Shown here piece by piece: positions 1 to 8,891 of a stretch of DNA of 32,868 nucleotides; positions within the stretch are counted from its first letter, which is position 1; the number at the start of each line of letters is the position of its first letter. A program made the translations under genes and the position numbers. The stretch covers positions 1-32,868 of the forward strand of contig JAKAKP010000097.1 of NCBI GenBank assembly GCA_021813445.1. The letters are read 5' to 3'. The notes under the pieces were generated by a model. The model saw only the letters and a list, made by a program, of their open reading frames with translations, was not told where the DNA came from and did not search any database. Source of the stretch: Deltaproteobacteria bacterium (GTDB taxonomy: Bacteria > Desulfobacterota > Desulfobaccia > Desulfobaccales > 0-14-0-80-60-11).

Positions 1-127
1 AATTTCCCCTTGCGGCGCCGCGGCTCTAATCCCATGCCCAAAATCGACCTCCAAATGATGATTAAAATAGTTAAGTGAACAGTATTGGATTTAGGGGGAT
101 TTCGAGGCGCTGATAAAATCCCCCCTT

Positions 128-148
128 CCCCCCTTTAAGAAAGGGGGG
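128..148. repeat. Perfect C-run/G-run hairpin
   Basis: Six C and three T, a three-base spacer AAG, then three A and six G form a perfect 9-bp stem. It lies in the non-coding stretch before ileS. It has no T-run, so it is a poor Rho-independent terminator. It may be a dispersed intergenic repeat. No gene is visible between position 1 and the ileS start. Confidence 0.6.
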
Positions 149-252
149 TAAAAGATATGCTTTTCCGGCGCCAGGCTAATTTTGAAATGCACATCTGGCA
201 ATTTGCCCTATTTCCCACCCTCTTCATATTATCGTTTCCGAACATATAAAAA

Positions 253-304
253 ATCTTATTATCGGCAACCCCCCTTAATCGATAATAAGATCAAAGGGGT
301 TTGC
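253..304. promoter_or_regulatory. Twelve-base inverted repeat with an overlapping alternative hairpin
   Basis: Arms at 253-264 and 280-291 are perfectly complementary over 12 bases around a 15-base loop. The loop sequence (GCAA followed by a C-run, 265-276) can instead pair imperfectly with 293-304 (AAAGGGGTTTGC), so the two hairpins exclude each other. No T-run follows. T-box hallmarks were looked for and not found. It lies upstream of the predicted ileS promoter, so it may be an operator or the end of an upstream transcript. Its role is unknown. Confidence 0.45.
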
Positions 305-351
305 GACTGATTTGGCATTATCTATTCATGAACACCTTTCTCTCCAATTTG

Positions 352-379
352 TTGATTTTTCGGGCCGATGGGATATGCT
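352..379 (+). promoter_or_regulatory. Possible sigma-70-type promoter for ileS
   Basis: A -35-like TTGATT and a -10-like TATGCT are separated by 16 bases. The predicted start lies about 29 bases before the ileS ATG. This is pattern matching only. Confidence 0.35.
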
Positions 380-414
380 AACTAGGTTGGAGATCAATCA
401 AAGGCTTGAACCGC

Positions 415-3189
415 ATGGATTATAAAGAGACCCTGAACCTGCCCCGCACTGCGTTTCCCATGAAAGCCGACCTGCCCCGCCGGGAGCCGGAGCTCCTGAA
501 GCGCTGGGCGGAGATGGACCTGTACGCCCTGATCCGGGCCCAGAGCCAGGGCCGACCCCGCTTCATCCTCCATGACGGGCCGCCCTACGCCAACGGCCAT
601 ATTCACCTGGGACACGCCCTGAATAAAATCTTGAAGGACATCATCATCAAGTCCCGGCAGATGTCGGGGTTTGACTGCCCTTACGTGCCGGGCTGGGACT
701 GCCACGGCCTGCCCATCGAACACCAGATGGACAAGGGCCTGAAGGCCAAGGGCCTGAAGCTGAGCCAGGTGGAGGTACGGCAGCGCTGCCGGGCTTACGC
801 CCAGGAGTTCGTCGGCATCCAGCGGGGCGAGTTCCAGCGCCTGGGGGTGTTGGGGGATTGGATGAACCCCTACCTGACCATGAACTACCCCTATGTGGCC
901 GCCATCCTGGAGGAATACGGCAAGTTCTTTCTGAGCGGTGCCATTTACCGGAGCAAGAAACCGGTGCATTGGTGCGCCACCTGCCACACCGCGCTGGCGG
1001 AGGCGGAGGTGGAGTACGAGGAGCATAAAACTCCGTCCATTTATGTGAAATTTCCCCTGGTTAAACCCTGGCCGGGGATGGCGGCGGATAAGCCCGCGTC
1101 CCTGGTGATCTGGACCACCACCCCCTGGACGCTGCCCGCCAACCTGGCCGTGGCCGTGCATCCGGACCTGGAGTATGCCTTGGTGGACGTGGGCGATGAG
1201 GCACTGGTGGTGGCCGCGGATTTGGCCGCGGGCTTACTGGCCCATTGGGGTCTGAAAGGCGAGATCATTTCCCAATATGCGGGCCGCGCCCTGGAGGGCG
1301 CCGTGGCTCGCCACCCCTGGCTGACGCGGGACTCTCAGGTGATCCTGGCCGATTACGTGACCCTGACCGCGGGCACGGGCCTAGTGCACATCGCCCCGGG
1401 GCACGGCCAGGAGGACTACGACAGCGGCCGCAAGTACGGGCTTAAACCCTATTCGCCGGTGGACGACAACGGCCGCTTTACCCAGGAAGTGCCGGAGTTC
1501 GCCGGCCAAAAGGTCTGGGAGGCCAACGCCGGGATCATCGAACTGCTGCGCCAGCAGGGGAAATTGCTGGGCGTGGAGGAACTGACCCACAGCTATCCCC
1601 ACTGCTGGCGGTGCAAGCGGCCCATTATCTTTAGGGCCACGGAGCAGTGGTTCATCTCCATGGAGAAAAACGGCCTGCGGCACAAGGCCCTGGAGGCCAT
1701 CGACAAGGTCACCTGGATCCCCCGCTGGGGCCGGGAGCGCATCCACCTGATGGTGGAGAACCGCCCCGACTGGTGCATCTCCCGGCAACGGGCCTGGGGC
1801 GTGCCCATCGTCGCGTTCCGCTGCCGGGGCTGCGGCGAGCTCGTCCTCACCCGGGAAATCCTGGATGGCATCATCGACAGGGCGCGGCGGGAAGGCGCGG
1901 ATTTCTATTTCGCCGAAGACGCGGCCGCGCTTCTGCCCCCGGGGACCCGCTGCCCCCGGTGCGGCCAGGGGGATTTTGACAAGGAAACGGATATTCTGGA
2001 CGTCTGGTTCGATTCCGGCGTGAGCTTCGCGGCGGTGCTGGAGGCCCGGGACGGGCTGCGCCAGCCCGCGGACCTGTACCTCGAAGGCTCCGACCAGCAC
2101 CGGGGCTGGTTTCACAGCAGCTTGCTCGCTGCGGTGGGCACCCGGGGCCAGGCCCCGTATCACGGGGTGCTGACCCACGGCTTCGTGGTGGACGGGGAAG
2201 GCCGGAAGATGTCCAAGTCCGTGGGCAACATCATCGCCCCCCAGGAGGTCATCAATAAATACGGCGCGGAGATTTTGCGCCTGTGGGTGTCCGGGGAGGA
2301 CTACCGGGACGACATCCGCCTTTCGGACGCCATTTTGAAGCAACTGGCGGAGGCCTACCGCCGCTTCCGCAATACCGCCCGCTTTATGCTGGGGAATCTC
2401 GCCGACTTCGACCCGCAGCAGCATTGGGTCCGGTATGAAGACCGGGAGGAACTGGACCGCCTCGCCCTTTCCTGGCTGGCCCAGCTGACCGAAAGGGTGA
2501 AAAAGGCCTATCTGGATTACGAGTTCCACCTGGCCTTTCACCGGCTGCACCAGTTTTGCGCGGTGGAGATGTCGTCGCTCTACCTGGACATCCTCAAAGA
2601 CCGGCTCTATGTGTCCGGCGCCGGCTCCGTGGCCCGGCGCAGCGCCCAGAGCACCCTGTGGGAGCTGCTGCGGTCGCTGACCCTGCTCATGGCCCCTATC
2701 CTGTCGTTTACCGCGGAGGAGGTCTGGGGCTTTCTGCCGGGGGAGAAAGCCGCGGCGAGCGTGCATCTGGCGGCTTTTCCCGAGGCGCCCCCGGGCTTTC
2801 CGGACGGGGAGTTGCTGAAAAAATACGAGTTTTTGCTGCAGGTGCGGGGTGAGATCAACCGGGGTCTGGAAGAGGCCAGGAAGGCCAAGACCATTGCCAC
2901 CGCCCAGGAGGCCCAGGTGGTTCTGGGGGCCAAGACAGAGGAGTTGCATGCGGCTCTAGCCGCTCAGACCGAGGCCTTGCGGGTCCTGGCCCAGGTGGCG
3001 GAATTAAGCCTGGCGGCCCCGGCCGCGCTCCCGGCCCCCCAGGCCCTGGAGGCCCAGGGCCTCTGGGTACAAGTGGATAAGGCCCCTGGCGCAAAATGCG
3101 TGCGCTGCTGGTTCCATTATCCCGGAGTGGGGGATAATCCCAAACATCCCCAACTCTGCTCCCGCTGCTCCCAGGTTTTGGAGGGGTAA
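415..3189 (+). CDS. ileS: Isoleucine--tRNA ligase
   Basis: Cytoplasmic class I aminoacyl-tRNA synthetase that charges tRNA-Ile and edits mischarged valine. The 924-residue length is usual for the bacterial enzyme. The HIGH-type motif HLGH is at residues 64-67, following the conserved HDGPPYANG. The KMSKS loop is intact at 598-602. A C-terminal zinc-binding module is formed by C895/C898 and C915/C918, as in the zinc-bearing bacterial type. I chose the ATG at 415 because the family typically begins MDYK-(D/E)-TLNLP. An in-frame TTG nine bases upstream is possible but less likely. The gene heads a cluster with lspA five bases downstream, an ileS-lspA order common in bacteria. Confidence 0.97.
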   Translation: MDYKETLNLPRTAFPMKADLPRREPELLKRWAEMDLYALIRAQSQGRPRFILHDGPPYANGHIHLGHALNKILKDIIIKSRQMSGFDCPYVPGWDCHGLPIEHQMDKGLKAKGLKLSQVEVRQRCRAYAQEFVGIQRGEFQRLGVLGDWMNPYLTMNYPYVAAILEEYGKFFLSGAIYRSKKPVHWCATCHTALAEAEVEYEEHKTPSIYVKFPLVKPWPGMAADKPASLVIWTTTPWTLPANLAVAVHPDLEYALVDVGDEALVVAADLAAGLLAHWGLKGEIISQYAGRALEGAVARHPWLTRDSQVILADYVTLTAGTGLVHIAPGHGQEDYDSGRKYGLKPYSPVDDNGRFTQEVPEFAGQKVWEANAGIIELLRQQGKLLGVEELTHSYPHCWRCKRPIIFRATEQWFISMEKNGLRHKALEAIDKVTWIPRWGRERIHLMVENRPDWCISRQRAWGVPIVAFRCRGCGELVLTREILDGIIDRARREGADFYFAEDAAALLPPGTRCPRCGQGDFDKETDILDVWFDSGVSFAAVLEARDGLRQPADLYLEGSDQHRGWFHSSLLAAVGTRGQAPYHGVLTHGFVVDGEGRKMSKSVGNIIAPQEVINKYGAEILRLWVSGEDYRDDIRLSDAILKQLAEAYRRFRNTARFMLGNLADFDPQQHWVRYEDREELDRLALSWLAQLTERVKKAYLDYEFHLAFHRLHQFCAVEMSSLYLDILKDRLYVSGAGSVARRSAQSTLWELLRSLTLLMAPILSFTAEEVWGFLPGEKAAASVHLAAFPEAPPGFPDGELLKKYEFLLQVRGEINRGLEEARKAKTIATAQEAQVVLGAKTEELHAALAAQTEALRVLAQVAELSLAAPAALPAPQALEAQGLWVQVDKAPGAKCVRCWFHYPGVGDNPKHPQLCSRCSQVLEG

Positions 3190-3194
3190 GGTTT

Positions 3195-3698
3195 ATGTCC
3201 CGGAAATGGCTCATTCTGCTGCCGGTGGTGATTTTAGGCGTGGTTTTGGACCAGATGACCAAGCAGCTGGTGCTGCAGCACCTGCAGCTGGGGGCCTCGG
3301 TGCCGGTGATCAAGGGCTTCTTCAACCTGGTGCACGTCCATAACCGGGGTTCGGCCTTCGGCTTGTTTAGCGGCCTCTCCCTGGACTTTGTCCGGGTGTT
3401 TTTCGCCATCACCACCTGTATTGTGCTGGCGGTGGTGGGGTATCTCTGGTGGCGCCTGCCTGAGAACCAGACCATGGCGGCCCTGGGGTACAGCCTGATC
3501 ATCGCCGGGGCCTTGGGGAATCTGGTGGACCGGCTCTTTCGGAAGGGAGAGGTGGTGGACTTCCTGGATTTTTGCTGGGGCCGCTACCATTGGCCGGCCT
3601 TCAATGTGGCGGACACCCTGATCTGCTTGGGCGCAGGATTTTTGGTGCTGGTAATTTTACGGGAAGAAAAGAGAGTCGATGCATCCAGTACTGTTTAA
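3195..3698 (+). CDS. lspA: Lipoprotein signal peptidase (signal peptidase II)
   Basis: Inner-membrane aspartyl protease that removes the signal peptide from prolipoproteins after Lgt has lipidated the conserved cysteine. The 167-residue length is normal for the family. Four hydrophobic segments are visible. The two catalytic aspartates are D112 in GNLVDR and D140 in AFNVADT. The conserved N-R-G-(S/A)-A-F-G block lies at residues 50-56. The start ATG follows the ileS stop by five bases, and a GAGGGGTAAGG sequence acts as ribosome-binding site. Its 3' end overlaps lgt by 20 bases, so the two successive lipoprotein-processing enzymes are probably translated from one message. Confidence 0.97.
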   Translation: MSRKWLILLPVVILGVVLDQMTKQLVLQHLQLGASVPVIKGFFNLVHVHNRGSAFGLFSGLSLDFVRVFFAITTCIVLAVVGYLWWRLPENQTMAALGYSLIIAGALGNLVDRLFRKGEVVDFLDFCWGRYHWPAFNVADTLICLGAGFLVLVILREEKRVDASSTV

Positions 3699-4458
3699 GA
3701 TCGGACCGATTCATATTTACACCTACGGCTTTTTCCTGGCCCTGGCCTTTTTGAGCGCCATTTACCTGTCGGCCCGGGAAGCCGAGCGTCAGGGCCTGTC
3801 CAAGGCCCGTTTTTACGACCTCTGTTTCTACGCGGTCCTGGGGGCCTTGGCGGGTTCCCGCCTGGTTTATGTCCTGTCGGATCTGCCGACGTTCGAGGCC
3901 CATCCCCTGAAGATCTTCGCGTTGTGGGAAGGGGGGCTGATCTTCCACGGCGGTCTGGCGGGCGCCACCGCGGTGGTCATTTATTACATGCGCCGGCACG
4001 CCATCCCCTGGCGGCAGGCCTTCGACTCCCTGGCCATAGGCATGCCCGTGGGCCAGGCCCTGGGCCGGGTGGGGTGCTTCATGGCCGGTTGCTGCTGGGG
4101 AGCGCCATCGAACCTGCCTTGGGCCGTGGTTTTTTCTAACCCGGAGACCCTTTGTCCCCTGCGGGTGCCCCTCCATCCCTCCCAGCTTTATGAGTCGGTG
4201 CTGCTGGTGGGTGTCTTTGGTATTCTTTATTGGCTGCGCACCCGTAAACGCTTCCAGGGGCAGTTGATGCTCACTTATTTTACCCTGGCGGGCGCGGTGC
4301 GCTTTGGGACGGAATTTTTCCGGAGCCCCCTGGATTACCGGGGCCCCGTCATTATCTTCGACTGGCCCCTGACCCAGGTAGTGGCTCTGGCAATCACCGC
4401 GGTCAGCGGCATTTTGCTCTGGTGGTTCTGGAGTCGGGCCGAAAAGCCGAGTAGATAA
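3679..4458 (+). CDS. lgt: Prolipoprotein diacylglyceryl transferase
   Basis: Inner-membrane enzyme that transfers diacylglycerol from phosphatidylglycerol to the lipobox cysteine, the step before LspA cleavage. The 259 residues are hydrophobic, with about seven membrane segments. Recognisable family blocks are GGLIFHGG (H90), GRVGCFMAGCCWG (R130), HPSQLYES (H166) and RFGTEFFR (R208). The signature block differs from the GR-(I/V)-GNF-(I/L)-N version of Escherichia coli. The N is replaced by C, and a CC pair follows. The start overlaps the end of lspA. The gene lacks an acyltransferase lnt neighbour in this window. Confidence 0.95.
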   Translation: MHPVLFKIGPIHIYTYGFFLALAFLSAIYLSAREAERQGLSKARFYDLCFYAVLGALAGSRLVYVLSDLPTFEAHPLKIFALWEGGLIFHGGLAGATAVVIYYMRRHAIPWRQAFDSLAIGMPVGQALGRVGCFMAGCCWGAPSNLPWAVVFSNPETLCPLRVPLHPSQLYESVLLVGVFGILYWLRTRKRFQGQLMLTYFTLAGAVRFGTEFFRSPLDYRGPVIIFDWPLTQVVALAITAVSGILLWWFWSRAEKPSR

Positions 4459-4489
4459 TTTGATGAAGTGTGGTTCATGAGGAGTAACC

Positions 4490-5338
4490 ATGCATAGCCG
4501 CCGCTGGCTCACCGCGCTGATCCTGTTGCCGTTGCTGTTGCTGGTCCTCCTCAAGGGGGGGCGCATCGGCCTGGTGTTGGTGATCCTGGCGGTCAATGCC
4601 CTGGCCCAATGGGAATTCCTGGGGATGTTCTTCCCCGCCGACCCCTGGCCGGAGCGGCTGAAATCCATCTTTCTGGGCTCGCTGCTGGTTCTCAGCTTTT
4701 GTACGGCCTCCCCTCCTGGCGATTTATGCTATCCCGGCGGCGTTATCCCTTGTAATCCCACCATGGTAGTCTTCGTCCTGGTCTGGTGCCTATTTTTCCT
4801 GCTGCTCTTTTACCTGATCAGCTACGGGCATATTGAGAAGCTCATCCAACATCTTTCGGTAAATATTTTGGGAATGCTGTACCTGCCGTTTCTGTTGGGA
4901 CATTTCATCTGGCTGCGCTATCTGCCCCAGGGGGAGCTCTGGATCTTGTGGCTGCTGCTGGTAATCTTCGCCGGGGATACCGGGGCTTTTTATGTGGGCC
5001 GGGCCCTGGGGAAAACGAAGCTGTATCCCCAGGTGAGTCCCGGCAAGACCTGGGCCGGAGTGGTGGGGGGCGTGATCCTCAGCCTGCTGGTGGGAATCAT
5101 CCTGGGAAAGTGGCTCCTCCTGGAGGCGAGTCTGTGGCGGCTGGGCTCCCTGGCCCTGGTTTTGGCCCTGATGGGCATTTTGGGCGACCTGTTCGAGTCG
5201 ATGCTGAAGCGGCAAGCGGAGGTAAAAGACGCCAGCCAGTTGCTGCCGGGCCACGGCGGCATGCTGGACCGCCTGGACAGCCTGATCTTTGCCGCACCGG
5301 TGGTGGTCTACGCCCGGATTTTTCTGCTGGGGGGATAA
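4490..5338 (+). CDS. cdsA: Phosphatidate cytidylyltransferase (CDP-diacylglycerol synthase)
   Basis: Integral membrane enzyme that makes CDP-diacylglycerol from phosphatidate and CTP, the precursor of phosphatidylglycerol and hence of the lipid donor used by Lgt. The 282-residue protein has about eight hydrophobic segments. The CDP-alcohol synthase signature spans residues 237-263: S-x-x-KR, K246-D247, PGHGG around H255, then D260-R261-x-D263. The ATG follows a GAGGAG ribosome-binding site, and the gap to lgt is 31 bases, so co-transcription is likely. In many bacteria cdsA sits with uppS and dxr, so grouping it with lspA and lgt is less usual. No terminator is obvious directly after it. Confidence 0.93.
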   Translation: MHSRRWLTALILLPLLLLVLLKGGRIGLVLVILAVNALAQWEFLGMFFPADPWPERLKSIFLGSLLVLSFCTASPPGDLCYPGGVIPCNPTMVVFVLVWCLFFLLLFYLISYGHIEKLIQHLSVNILGMLYLPFLLGHFIWLRYLPQGELWILWLLLVIFAGDTGAFYVGRALGKTKLYPQVSPGKTWAGVVGGVILSLLVGIILGKWLLLEASLWRLGSLALVLALMGILGDLFESMLKRQAEVKDASQLLPGHGGMLDRLDSLIFAAPVVVYARIFLLGG

Positions 5339-5367
5339 CCAAGTTTGCGGCTGCAGTCCAGGAACTG

Positions 5368-5393
5368 AAGCGGGCGGGGACGCCCGCCACTAC
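5368..5393 (-). repeat. REP hairpin with CTAC/GTAG foot
   Basis: GCGGGCG, loop GGGA, CGCCCGC, then CACTAC. Read on the minus strand this gives GTAG followed by a GC-rich hairpin. It is almost identical to the second REP of the pair downstream of the RAYT gene at 22550-23020. Confidence 0.7.
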
Positions 5394-5502
5394 AAATACA
5401 ATATGATGGTCACGGAGGAGGAAAGTTGCAGTTGGCGGTCCTTGTCGTTCCTCCGAGCCGGTAGATGCTTTTTTTAAAGGCTACTTTAAAGGGATATTTT
5501 TC

Positions 5503-5562
5503 GTAGGGGCGAACCTTGTGTTCGCCCCGATGCGTTTGGGCGAACACCAGGTTCGCCCCTAC
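5503..5562. repeat. Inverted REP pair (REPIN)
   Basis: Two 25-base arms, 5503-5527 and 5538-5562, are inverted copies with one mismatch. They begin GTAGGGGCGAAC and end GTTCGCCCCTAC. Each arm can fold on itself (GGGGCGAAC/GTTCGCCCC), so this is a pair of inverted REP hairpins with GTAG feet facing outward. The rest of the 384-base gap between cdsA and tolC holds one further REP and the tolC terminator, and no gene. Confidence 0.8.
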
Positions 5563-5620
5563 AAGTCAACAGTCAATCCCGCGGGTCCCGCCGTCTCTTC
5601 AATCCCTTCTTCGACCTGCA

Positions 5621-5666
5621 TAAAAAAGGCCGGAAAAGCGGGCCCGGGGCCCGGTTTTCCGGCCTT
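5621..5666 (-). terminator. Rho-independent terminator of the tolC-like gene
   Basis: Outer arms 5626-5637 and 5655-5666 pair perfectly over 12 bases and enclose a small GC-rich inner stem. On the minus strand the stem is followed by a run of T (5622-5627 read in complement). It begins about 57 bases after the stop codon of the minus-strand gene. Confidence 0.8.
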
Positions 5667-5722
5667 AAAATTTTGAGAGAGAGGGAAGAACCAGAAGCCC
5701 TGGTCCCCTCCCTCGGATCATG

Positions 5723-7192
5723 CTACTTGGCTTTGGCCGGGGCTGGCGCGGGAGCCGGGGCCGATGCGGCTGCTTTGGCCGGCACCGGCGTCGCCGCGGC
5801 GGAGGCCAGGGTGCGGCGGTACTCGCCGGTGGCCTTACTCAGTTGGGCCACGGCCACGTTGTACTGATACAGGGCCAGCAGGTAATCCCCCCGGAAGTTC
5901 CCGTATCTCTCGAAGGCCTGGAAGATGTCATCCATCTTCCCCAGACCCATATCGAAATTGCTGAACGCGGTGATGAGCCAGCGGCGGGCGTTGACGTAGG
6001 CCTTTTCCATGCCCACCGAGGCCTTGTAGTTCTCCTGGACCTTGCCGTACGCCTGGGCTACTTCCACGGGGATACCCATCAGCGCGGCCTTTTCGAATTG
6101 CTTCGTCTGCTCCAGTTCCGCCTGGGCCTGTTTAACCTTGGCCTTCAAGATGCCGAAGTCGAAATGCCACTTCACCCCCAACACCGGCATGCCGCCAGCC
6201 TGGTTGAAATAGTCGTTAATATAGGGATCACGAGAGCCTTGCCGGCCAGGAGCTCCGGCCAGGGCCGCAATAACCGCGGCAAAAAAGGAGGGATACTGAT
6301 CGGCCTTGGCCGCGTCCACCAGCAGTTGCCGGGCCGCCAGGCCTTCTTTTAACTGGGTGAACTCGGGCCGGAGTTCCAGGGCCGTGCGGATTTGCTGATC
6401 CAACGTTCCCGGGGCCGCAGCCGGATTAGGCAGTTCCTCAGGCACCCGGAAGTCCTGGGCCGGGCCATAGCCGATCAGGCCTTTCAGGGCCGTGTAGGCC
6501 ACCTTGGAGCCTTCATCCGCTTGGGCCGCGAATTTTTCCACTCCGCCTTCATACATGGCCAGCCGGTAGCGGTCGGATTCCTTGACGTTGGGGGAATTGA
6601 TGGCCAGCAGCCGATTAATGCGTTCCCGGGTATCGGACAGGTAGGTGCGGGCTTCTTTCACCGCGTCCTTGCCTTGCTGAGCCAGCACCAGGCCATAGTA
6701 GGCCTGGGCCACCTGCTCCATAACCTCCCCTTTCTTGAGGTCAACCCCGGCTTCCTTGATCCTGACATTCCTGGCCGCGGCTCGTTCCCGATAAGCGATT
6801 TTACCAAAGGTATATAGGGGTTGAAATACGTTTATATCCAGGTGCCCGAAGACGTTGACCCCGTGAAGGGTGTTGCTGGGGGTGGGATAAACGATGGCGG
6901 CTTTATTGTTGGGACCATAGACATCCACGTAAGGCCTTTTGGCGTTCGGGACCAAGCCGCCGACGCCGACGGCATCCAGCTGTGGATAATAGTAGCCTTT
7001 AACTTCCGCCTCCTGCGCTTTGGCAAATCTAGCTTCACTCTTGCTAGCCTTAACCACCGGGCTGAATTTCAAGGCCATGGCGGTCAGCTGCTGCAGGGTG
7101 AGCACCGGAGCCTCCGCCGCCCCGAGGCCCCAAGGCGACAATAGGATGATCAGGGTCAGAAACAAGCCCCCGAAACGGACCCGATAAGACAT
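5723..7192 (-). CDS. TolC-family outer-membrane efflux protein
   Basis: Probable outer-membrane channel of a type I secretion or efflux system, related to TolC/OEP proteins. The 489 residues open with a signal peptide: basic MSYRVRF, a hydrophobic stretch, and a likely cut near LGA-AEA. Two long alternating helical halves follow, as expected for the duplicated OEP domain. The last 25 or so residues are an Ala/Pro/Lys tail. I chose the internal ATG because it follows an AAGGAGG ribosome-binding site and exposes the signal peptide; a start nine codons upstream would bury it. No membrane-fusion or inner-membrane pump gene is adjacent, so its partner is unknown. Confidence 0.85.
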   Translation of the reverse strand: MSYRVRFGGLFLTLIILLSPWGLGAAEAPVLTLQQLTAMALKFSPVVKASKSEARFAKAQEAEVKGYYYPQLDAVGVGGLVPNAKRPYVDVYGPNNKAAIVYPTPSNTLHGVNVFGHLDINVFQPLYTFGKIAYRERAAARNVRIKEAGVDLKKGEVMEQVAQAYYGLVLAQQGKDAVKEARTYLSDTRERINRLLAINSPNVKESDRYRLAMYEGGVEKFAAQADEGSKVAYTALKGLIGYGPAQDFRVPEELPNPAAAPGTLDQQIRTALELRPEFTQLKEGLAARQLLVDAAKADQYPSFFAAVIAALAGAPGRQGSRDPYINDYFNQAGGMPVLGVKWHFDFGILKAKVKQAQAELEQTKQFEKAALMGIPVEVAQAYGKVQENYKASVGMEKAYVNARRWLITAFSNFDMGLGKMDDIFQAFERYGNFRGDYLLALYQYNVAVAQLSKATGEYRRTLASAAATPVPAKAAASAPAPAPAPAKAK

Positions 7193-7442
7193 AATCCCCC
7201 TCCTTTCCAGAAGCTGCATACGAAAACCGATTTGGGGCCGAAAGTTTATGACCTTAGGAAATAAGCTTTACTCACGCGACGATGCGGCGCTGGCAAAGAA
7301 ATTCGGCCCCTTGACAGAATTGCCCATACTTCCCCCAAGTTTATCGCTACCATTTTAGCAAGGCCCTAGGGGATGTCCATTAATTTTTGTATAAATTTTC
7401 AGAATAGGTATTTTTACCTAAGTTAATGAGCATTTAGAAAAT

Positions 7443-7472
7443 TTGCCAGGAACTTCTTGTATTCGGTATGAT
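7443..7472 (+). promoter_or_regulatory. Possible promoter of the epimerase gene
   Basis: TTGCCA and TATGAT are separated by 18 bases, preceded by an A/T-rich stretch. The predicted start is about 50 bases before the ATG. The rest of the 338-base divergent region between the tolC-like gene and the epimerase shows no gene. Confidence 0.45.
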
Positions 7473-7530
7473 GTGCTATTAACGTAAGTAAACTTTAAAC
7501 AATTGCAATCCCTGAAGGAGGTTTGGGGGC

Positions 7531-8451
7531 ATGTCTAGGATCTTGATCACCGGGGGAGCGGGATTTATCGGTTCCCACGTGGCCGACGCCTTGGTGGCGA
7601 AAGGCCATGAAGTGGCGGTGGTGGACAACCTGCGCACCGGCAGGCGGGAGTTCGTCCCCTCGGAGGCCCAGTTTTTTCGTTACGATATCAAAAGCAGCCA
7701 TGCCTACGAACTCATTTTGGACTGGCGCCCCCAGGTCATCATCCATCATGCCGCGCAAATGAGCGTCCAGGTGTCGGTGACCAACCCCGTCCTGGACGCC
7801 CAGGACAATATTTTGGGGTCGTTGAACATCCTGCAGGCCGCGGCCCGGGTGCAGGTCCGCAAGTTCATCTTTGCCTCCACTGGCGGCGCCATGTATGGGA
7901 ATGAGGCCCCCATTCCCGCCCGGGAGAAAGACACCCCCCAACCGGAGAGCCCCTACGGCATCGCCAAGCTGGCAGTGGAGCACTACCTCCATTTTTATCA
8001 CCGGCAACACGGCCTAGTCCCGGTGTCCTTGCGCTACGCCAACGTCTACGGCCCCCGGCAAAACGGCCTGGGGGAAGCCGGGGTGGTGGCCATTTTCATC
8101 GAGAAATTCCTGGCCGGGCAGCAGCCGGTGATCAACGGCGACGGCCTCCAGACCCGGGACTTTACTTATGTGGAGGACATCGCCGCGGCCAACCTGCTGG
8201 CCCTGGCCTACCCCAAAGCCGGGACTTTTAATATCGGCACCGGCCGGGAAACCGATATTCTCACCATATATCAACATCTGCAAAGATTGACCGGCTCGCC
8301 CCTGGGGCCGCAGCACGGGCCGGCCAAGCCGGGGGAACAGCGCCGCAGCTCTCTGAATGCCGATCTTGCCAGAAAAAAGCTGGGCTGGGAACCCCGGGTG
8401 AGCCTGGAAGAAGGCCTGGCCCGCACCGTGGCCGCGTTTCAGCAGCAGTAG
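7531..8451 (+). CDS. NAD-dependent sugar-nucleotide epimerase/dehydratase (GalE-like)
   Basis: Short-chain dehydrogenase-type enzyme of the extended SDR family, probably acting on a UDP- or dTDP-sugar for cell-surface polysaccharide synthesis. The Rossmann motif GGAGFIG is at residues 8-14. The catalytic S116/T117 and Y142-x-x-x-K146 (PYGIAK) are intact. The 306-residue length fits the UDP-glucose 4-epimerase-like group. The substrate cannot be decided from sequence alone. The start follows a strong AAGGAGG site. It stands alone with its own predicted promoter. Its stop codon TAG is part of the GTAG foot of a REP hairpin that begins there. Confidence 0.88.
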   Translation: MSRILITGGAGFIGSHVADALVAKGHEVAVVDNLRTGRREFVPSEAQFFRYDIKSSHAYELILDWRPQVIIHHAAQMSVQVSVTNPVLDAQDNILGSLNILQAAARVQVRKFIFASTGGAMYGNEAPIPAREKDTPQPESPYGIAKLAVEHYLHFYHRQHGLVPVSLRYANVYGPRQNGLGEAGVVAIFIEKFLAGQQPVINGDGLQTRDFTYVEDIAAANLLALAYPKAGTFNIGTGRETDILTIYQHLQRLTGSPLGPQHGPAKPGEQRRSSLNADLARKKLGWEPRVSLEEGLARTVAAFQQQ

Positions 8452-8503
8452 CACAGGCTTTCCAGCCTGTGCGGAATACCTGGTGGGCGGGACGTCCGCC
8501 TAT
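8448..8503. repeat. Inverted REP pair overlapping the epimerase stop codon
   Basis: GTAG at 8448-8451 contains the TAG stop. It is followed by GCACAGGCT, loop TTCC, AGCCTGTGC (8451-8472). A second, inverted hairpin GGCGG-gacgt-CCGCC (8486-8500) ends in TAT, that is, an ATAG foot on the other strand. The first hairpin is the same sequence class as the one at 25329-25350. Confidence 0.65.
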
Positions 8504-8531
8504 ATCCCCGGCGGACGATGGAACCTGTTTC

Positions 8532-8801
8532 TTATTCAACCAGTATCTTTAGAAATGCGGCGGGAGTTACAATCCTGATTCCCTGGTAATCTTCAAGCCC
8601 TATAAGATCCCGGTCCCCGGAGACGATAAAATCGGCCTTACCCTCTACGGCGCAGGAAAGCACCTGGTCATCGCCCGGGTCTGGAGAAACACCGGCGACG
8701 GTCTCCGCCCCGGGGGTGATCAGCGCGATCAAGGTTACTATGTCAAGCCAAGCTTGGCCAAAAGAAAAGTGTCCAAGCCGCTTCTTCTGCGAACCTCCCA
8801 A
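8532..8801 (-). pseudogene. 5'-truncated PIN-domain toxin remnant
   Basis: Roughly the last 70 of 89 codons read as the C-terminal half of a PIN-domain ribonuclease of the COG1569 type. They contain the block DPGDDQVL (acidic pair D44-D45), then ADFIVSGDRDLI with D63, then a typical TPAAFLKIL ending. The N-terminal half with the first catalytic aspartate (a LDTNV-type motif) is absent. The first 20 codons do not look like the family. Only 90 bases separate this frame from the ABC gene, so no complete gene fits. No partner antitoxin gene is seen. It is probably non-functional. Confidence 0.65.
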
Positions 8802-8809
8802 CTTGCCCC

Positions 8810-8837
8810 TTGCCAGAGCGGGAAGAGGAGTTAAAAT
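8810..8837 (+). promoter_or_regulatory. Possible promoter of the ABC-surE cluster
   Basis: TTGCCA and TAAAAT lie 16 bases apart, followed by a strongly A/T-rich stretch before the ATPase start. This is pattern matching only. Confidence 0.35.
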
Positions 8838-8891
8838 AAAAAGTTAAAATTAAAAATTGGACTAACAAAAAGCGGGTAAGCGTAATCGAAC

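Noticed and set aside
253-414. T-box leader for ileS
   Set aside because: No T-box consensus, no antiterminator/terminator pair and no T-run.
1381-2949. A 522-codon minus-strand open frame within ileS
   Set aside because: Shadow frame. The sense strand carries HIGH, KMSKS and zinc motifs.
5503-5562. A terminator for cdsA
   Set aside because: A strong inverted repeat, but with no T-run. Its GTAG feet and copies elsewhere identify it as a REP pair.
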